From an uncultured Haloferula sp. (GTDB lineage Bacteria > Verrucomicrobiota > Verrucomicrobiae > Verrucomicrobiales > Akkermansiaceae), in contig CAMLOZ010000212.1 of the NCBI GenBank assembly GCA_946481625.1, forward strand, positions 1 through 6,590: DNA of 6,590 bases, read 5' to 3'. The notes under the pieces are model-generated. The model did no database searches, was not told the origin of the DNA, and saw only the letters and a list, made by a program, of their open reading frames with translations. Below are positions 5,442 through 6,590 of the stretch, piece after piece; the first letter of the stretch is position 1; each line of letters starts with the position of its first letter. A program made the position numbers and the translations under genes.

Positions 5442-6503
5442 GTGCTCGGAAAATCTTACTTTGACTTGGCCCAAGCCATCTATCGCGCCACGAATTTCGA
5501 CGATTTTGTGGACCTGCTGGTGGCAAAGGTACCGCATTTGATCGGTGCGGACGAAGCGGTGATCCTGGAGAAAAGCCCCCTCAGCGGCTATTGCGGCGTG
5601 TCCAACCACGGGCCCCTCGCCAAACGCCTCCGGGAGAGGCTTTCCGCCATCAACCGCCTGATCGTCGAACATCCGATCCAAGGAAAGGTCGACTTCGACC
5701 GCCCGGGCGACCTCGGCTTCGCGATGAGCGACTACACCGCGCCGGGCGACTACCGCAAAAGCCGCTTTGTTCAGGAGGTGTTCAGCGAACTCGCGCCGAA
5801 CGAGGTTCTTTTTGGCGCGATCTGTGTCTCGCACCGTCGCAATGCCTACATTCACGCCTACCTTGCCTCCGGGACTTTCGCCTTCCAGTCGCGTGAGCGC
5901 TTCGATGCCATCCTCCTCACCGCCCGGGGCGTGCTGGACCGCATGGCCGCCCTGAACGTGGAATCCTTGGTCCGGGTGAAGCTCCTGGAGGGAACCACCA
6001 GTTCACCCATGGCCGTCTTCGCCGTGCGACCGGATGGCGTGGTGTATGCCGTCAATCATGCCGCCGTCGCGCTTTCGGAAAGCTGGTGGGCACCCGACGA
6101 ACCGACCTTTCAGCTCCCGCCGGACCGGATCTCCGGATTGGACCGGGAATTGGACAGGGCTTGGGAGAACCCCGTCACCCCCGTGTGGACCGATATCATG
6201 CTCGACCTAGGGGGCGGGGAGTTGTCCTTTTCCGCGCTTCCCAAGCTCAGCGGTGAGATCATCCTCATGTACCGCTTGGGAGACCGGGGCGATGGCGAGG
6301 AGGCGGTCGGCATTCTCACCAAGCGCCAGCGCGAGATCATGGAATGGATCGCGGAAGGCAAAACCAGCTCCGAAGCCGCGATCATCCTCGGTATCAGCCC
6401 GCGCACCGTCGAGAAGCACCTCGAAGCCGTCTTCCAGCGCCTCGGCGTGGAGAACCGCATCGCCGCCATGCGCCGCTATCTCGATCTGAAGCGCGGCGCC
6501 TGA
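5442..6503 (+). CDS. LuxR-type transcription regulator with GAF-like/PAS-like sensory region
   Basis: This 353-residue cytoplasmic DNA-binding regulator has a clear LuxR/GerE helix-turn-helix at about 291-349: LTKRQREIMEWIAEGKTSSE, then AAIILGISPRTVEKHLEAVF. The conserved Glu298, Gly306, Thr322-Val323 and Leu334-Gly335-Val336 are present. Residues about 5-170 have the layout of a GAF-like domain (FDDFVDLLVAKVPHLIGADEAVI near the start). A PAS-like segment may lie at 186-280 (MAVFAVRPDGVVYAVNHAAV). There is no receiver domain, so it is not a classical two-component response regulator. No LuxI-type synthase is nearby either. The ligand and targets are unknown. Start: an in-frame stop lies at 5388-5390 and no ATG, GTG or TTG occurs between it and the GTG at 5442, so GTG is the earliest possible start. 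It is divergent from rluE and appears monocistronic. Confidence 0.88.
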   Translation: MLGKSYFDLAQAIYRATNFDDFVDLLVAKVPHLIGADEAVILEKSPLSGYCGVSNHGPLAKRLRERLSAINRLIVEHPIQGKVDFDRPGDLGFAMSDYTAPGDYRKSRFVQEVFSELAPNEVLFGAICVSHRRNAYIHAYLASGTFAFQSRERFDAILLTARGVLDRMAALNVESLVRVKLLEGTTSSPMAVFAVRPDGVVYAVNHAAVALSESWWAPDEPTFQLPPDRISGLDRELDRAWENPVTPVWTDIMLDLGGGELSFSALPKLSGEIILMYRLGDRGDGEEAVGILTKRQREIMEWIAEGKTSSEAAIILGISPRTVEKHLEAVFQRLGVENRIAAMRRYLDLKRGA

Positions 6504-6534
6504 TCCGCCCGATTCGTGGCGCCCTGCCTTTCCA

Positions 6535-6590
<56 letters not shown>

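Noticed and set aside
6495..6523. GGCGCC inverted repeat around the stop of the LuxR-type gene as a terminator
   Set aside because: The six-base stem is made of a self-complementary motif, has a 17-base loop and lacks a T run.

Overview
This GC-rich 6.6 kb window is chromosomal in character and holds seven protein-coding genes. No phage, insertion-sequence, CRISPR, tRNA or rRNA sequence is visible. GC-rich coding, several secreted proteins, near-absent Shine-Dalgarno sequences and the protein flavours fit a Gram-negative bacterium. My best guess is the PVC group, perhaps Verrucomicrobiota, but this is inference and no marker gene in the window proves it.

Left part (1-2823, + strand): a candidate sigma70 promoter drives a secreted HtrA-like serine protease with an intact His-Asp-Ser triad and a C-terminal PDZ domain. 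Overlapping its end is a second secreted trypsin-fold protein. This one has lost the catalytic His and Ser, and its PDZ domain lies inside the protease fold rather than after it. The pair looks like an operon of an active protease and a pseudoprotease partner. Next comes a YqgE/AlgH (DUF179) protein with its own candidate promoter, placed so close that the mRNA leader would be only a few bases.

Middle part (2824-4635): the 296-base gap after the AlgH gene contains, on the minus strand, a stretch resembling the 3' core of a cobalamin riboswitch. It would be transcribed toward, and antisense to, the AlgH gene. A small membrane protein of unknown function follows on the + strand (two transmembrane helices, then a beta-rich, PH-like domain). 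It converges with a secreted endonuclease/exonuclease/phosphatase-fold enzyme on the - strand.

Right part (4636-6590): an RluE-type 23S rRNA pseudouridine synthase lies on the - strand. It diverges from a LuxR-type transcription regulator with an N-terminal GAF-like/PAS-like sensory region. The shared intergenic region holds a strong GC hairpin, a possible 21-codon leader ORF overlapping the rluE start, and candidate promoters in both directions. After the regulator, the window runs into a 7-bp tandem repeat (GTTCGAT) that continues past its edge.

Apart from the protease/pseudoprotease pair, the genes do not form one obvious pathway. The most unusual signals are the PDZ domain inserted into a dead protease fold, the riboswitch-like RNA facing AlgH, the rluE leader structure, and the heptanucleotide array.
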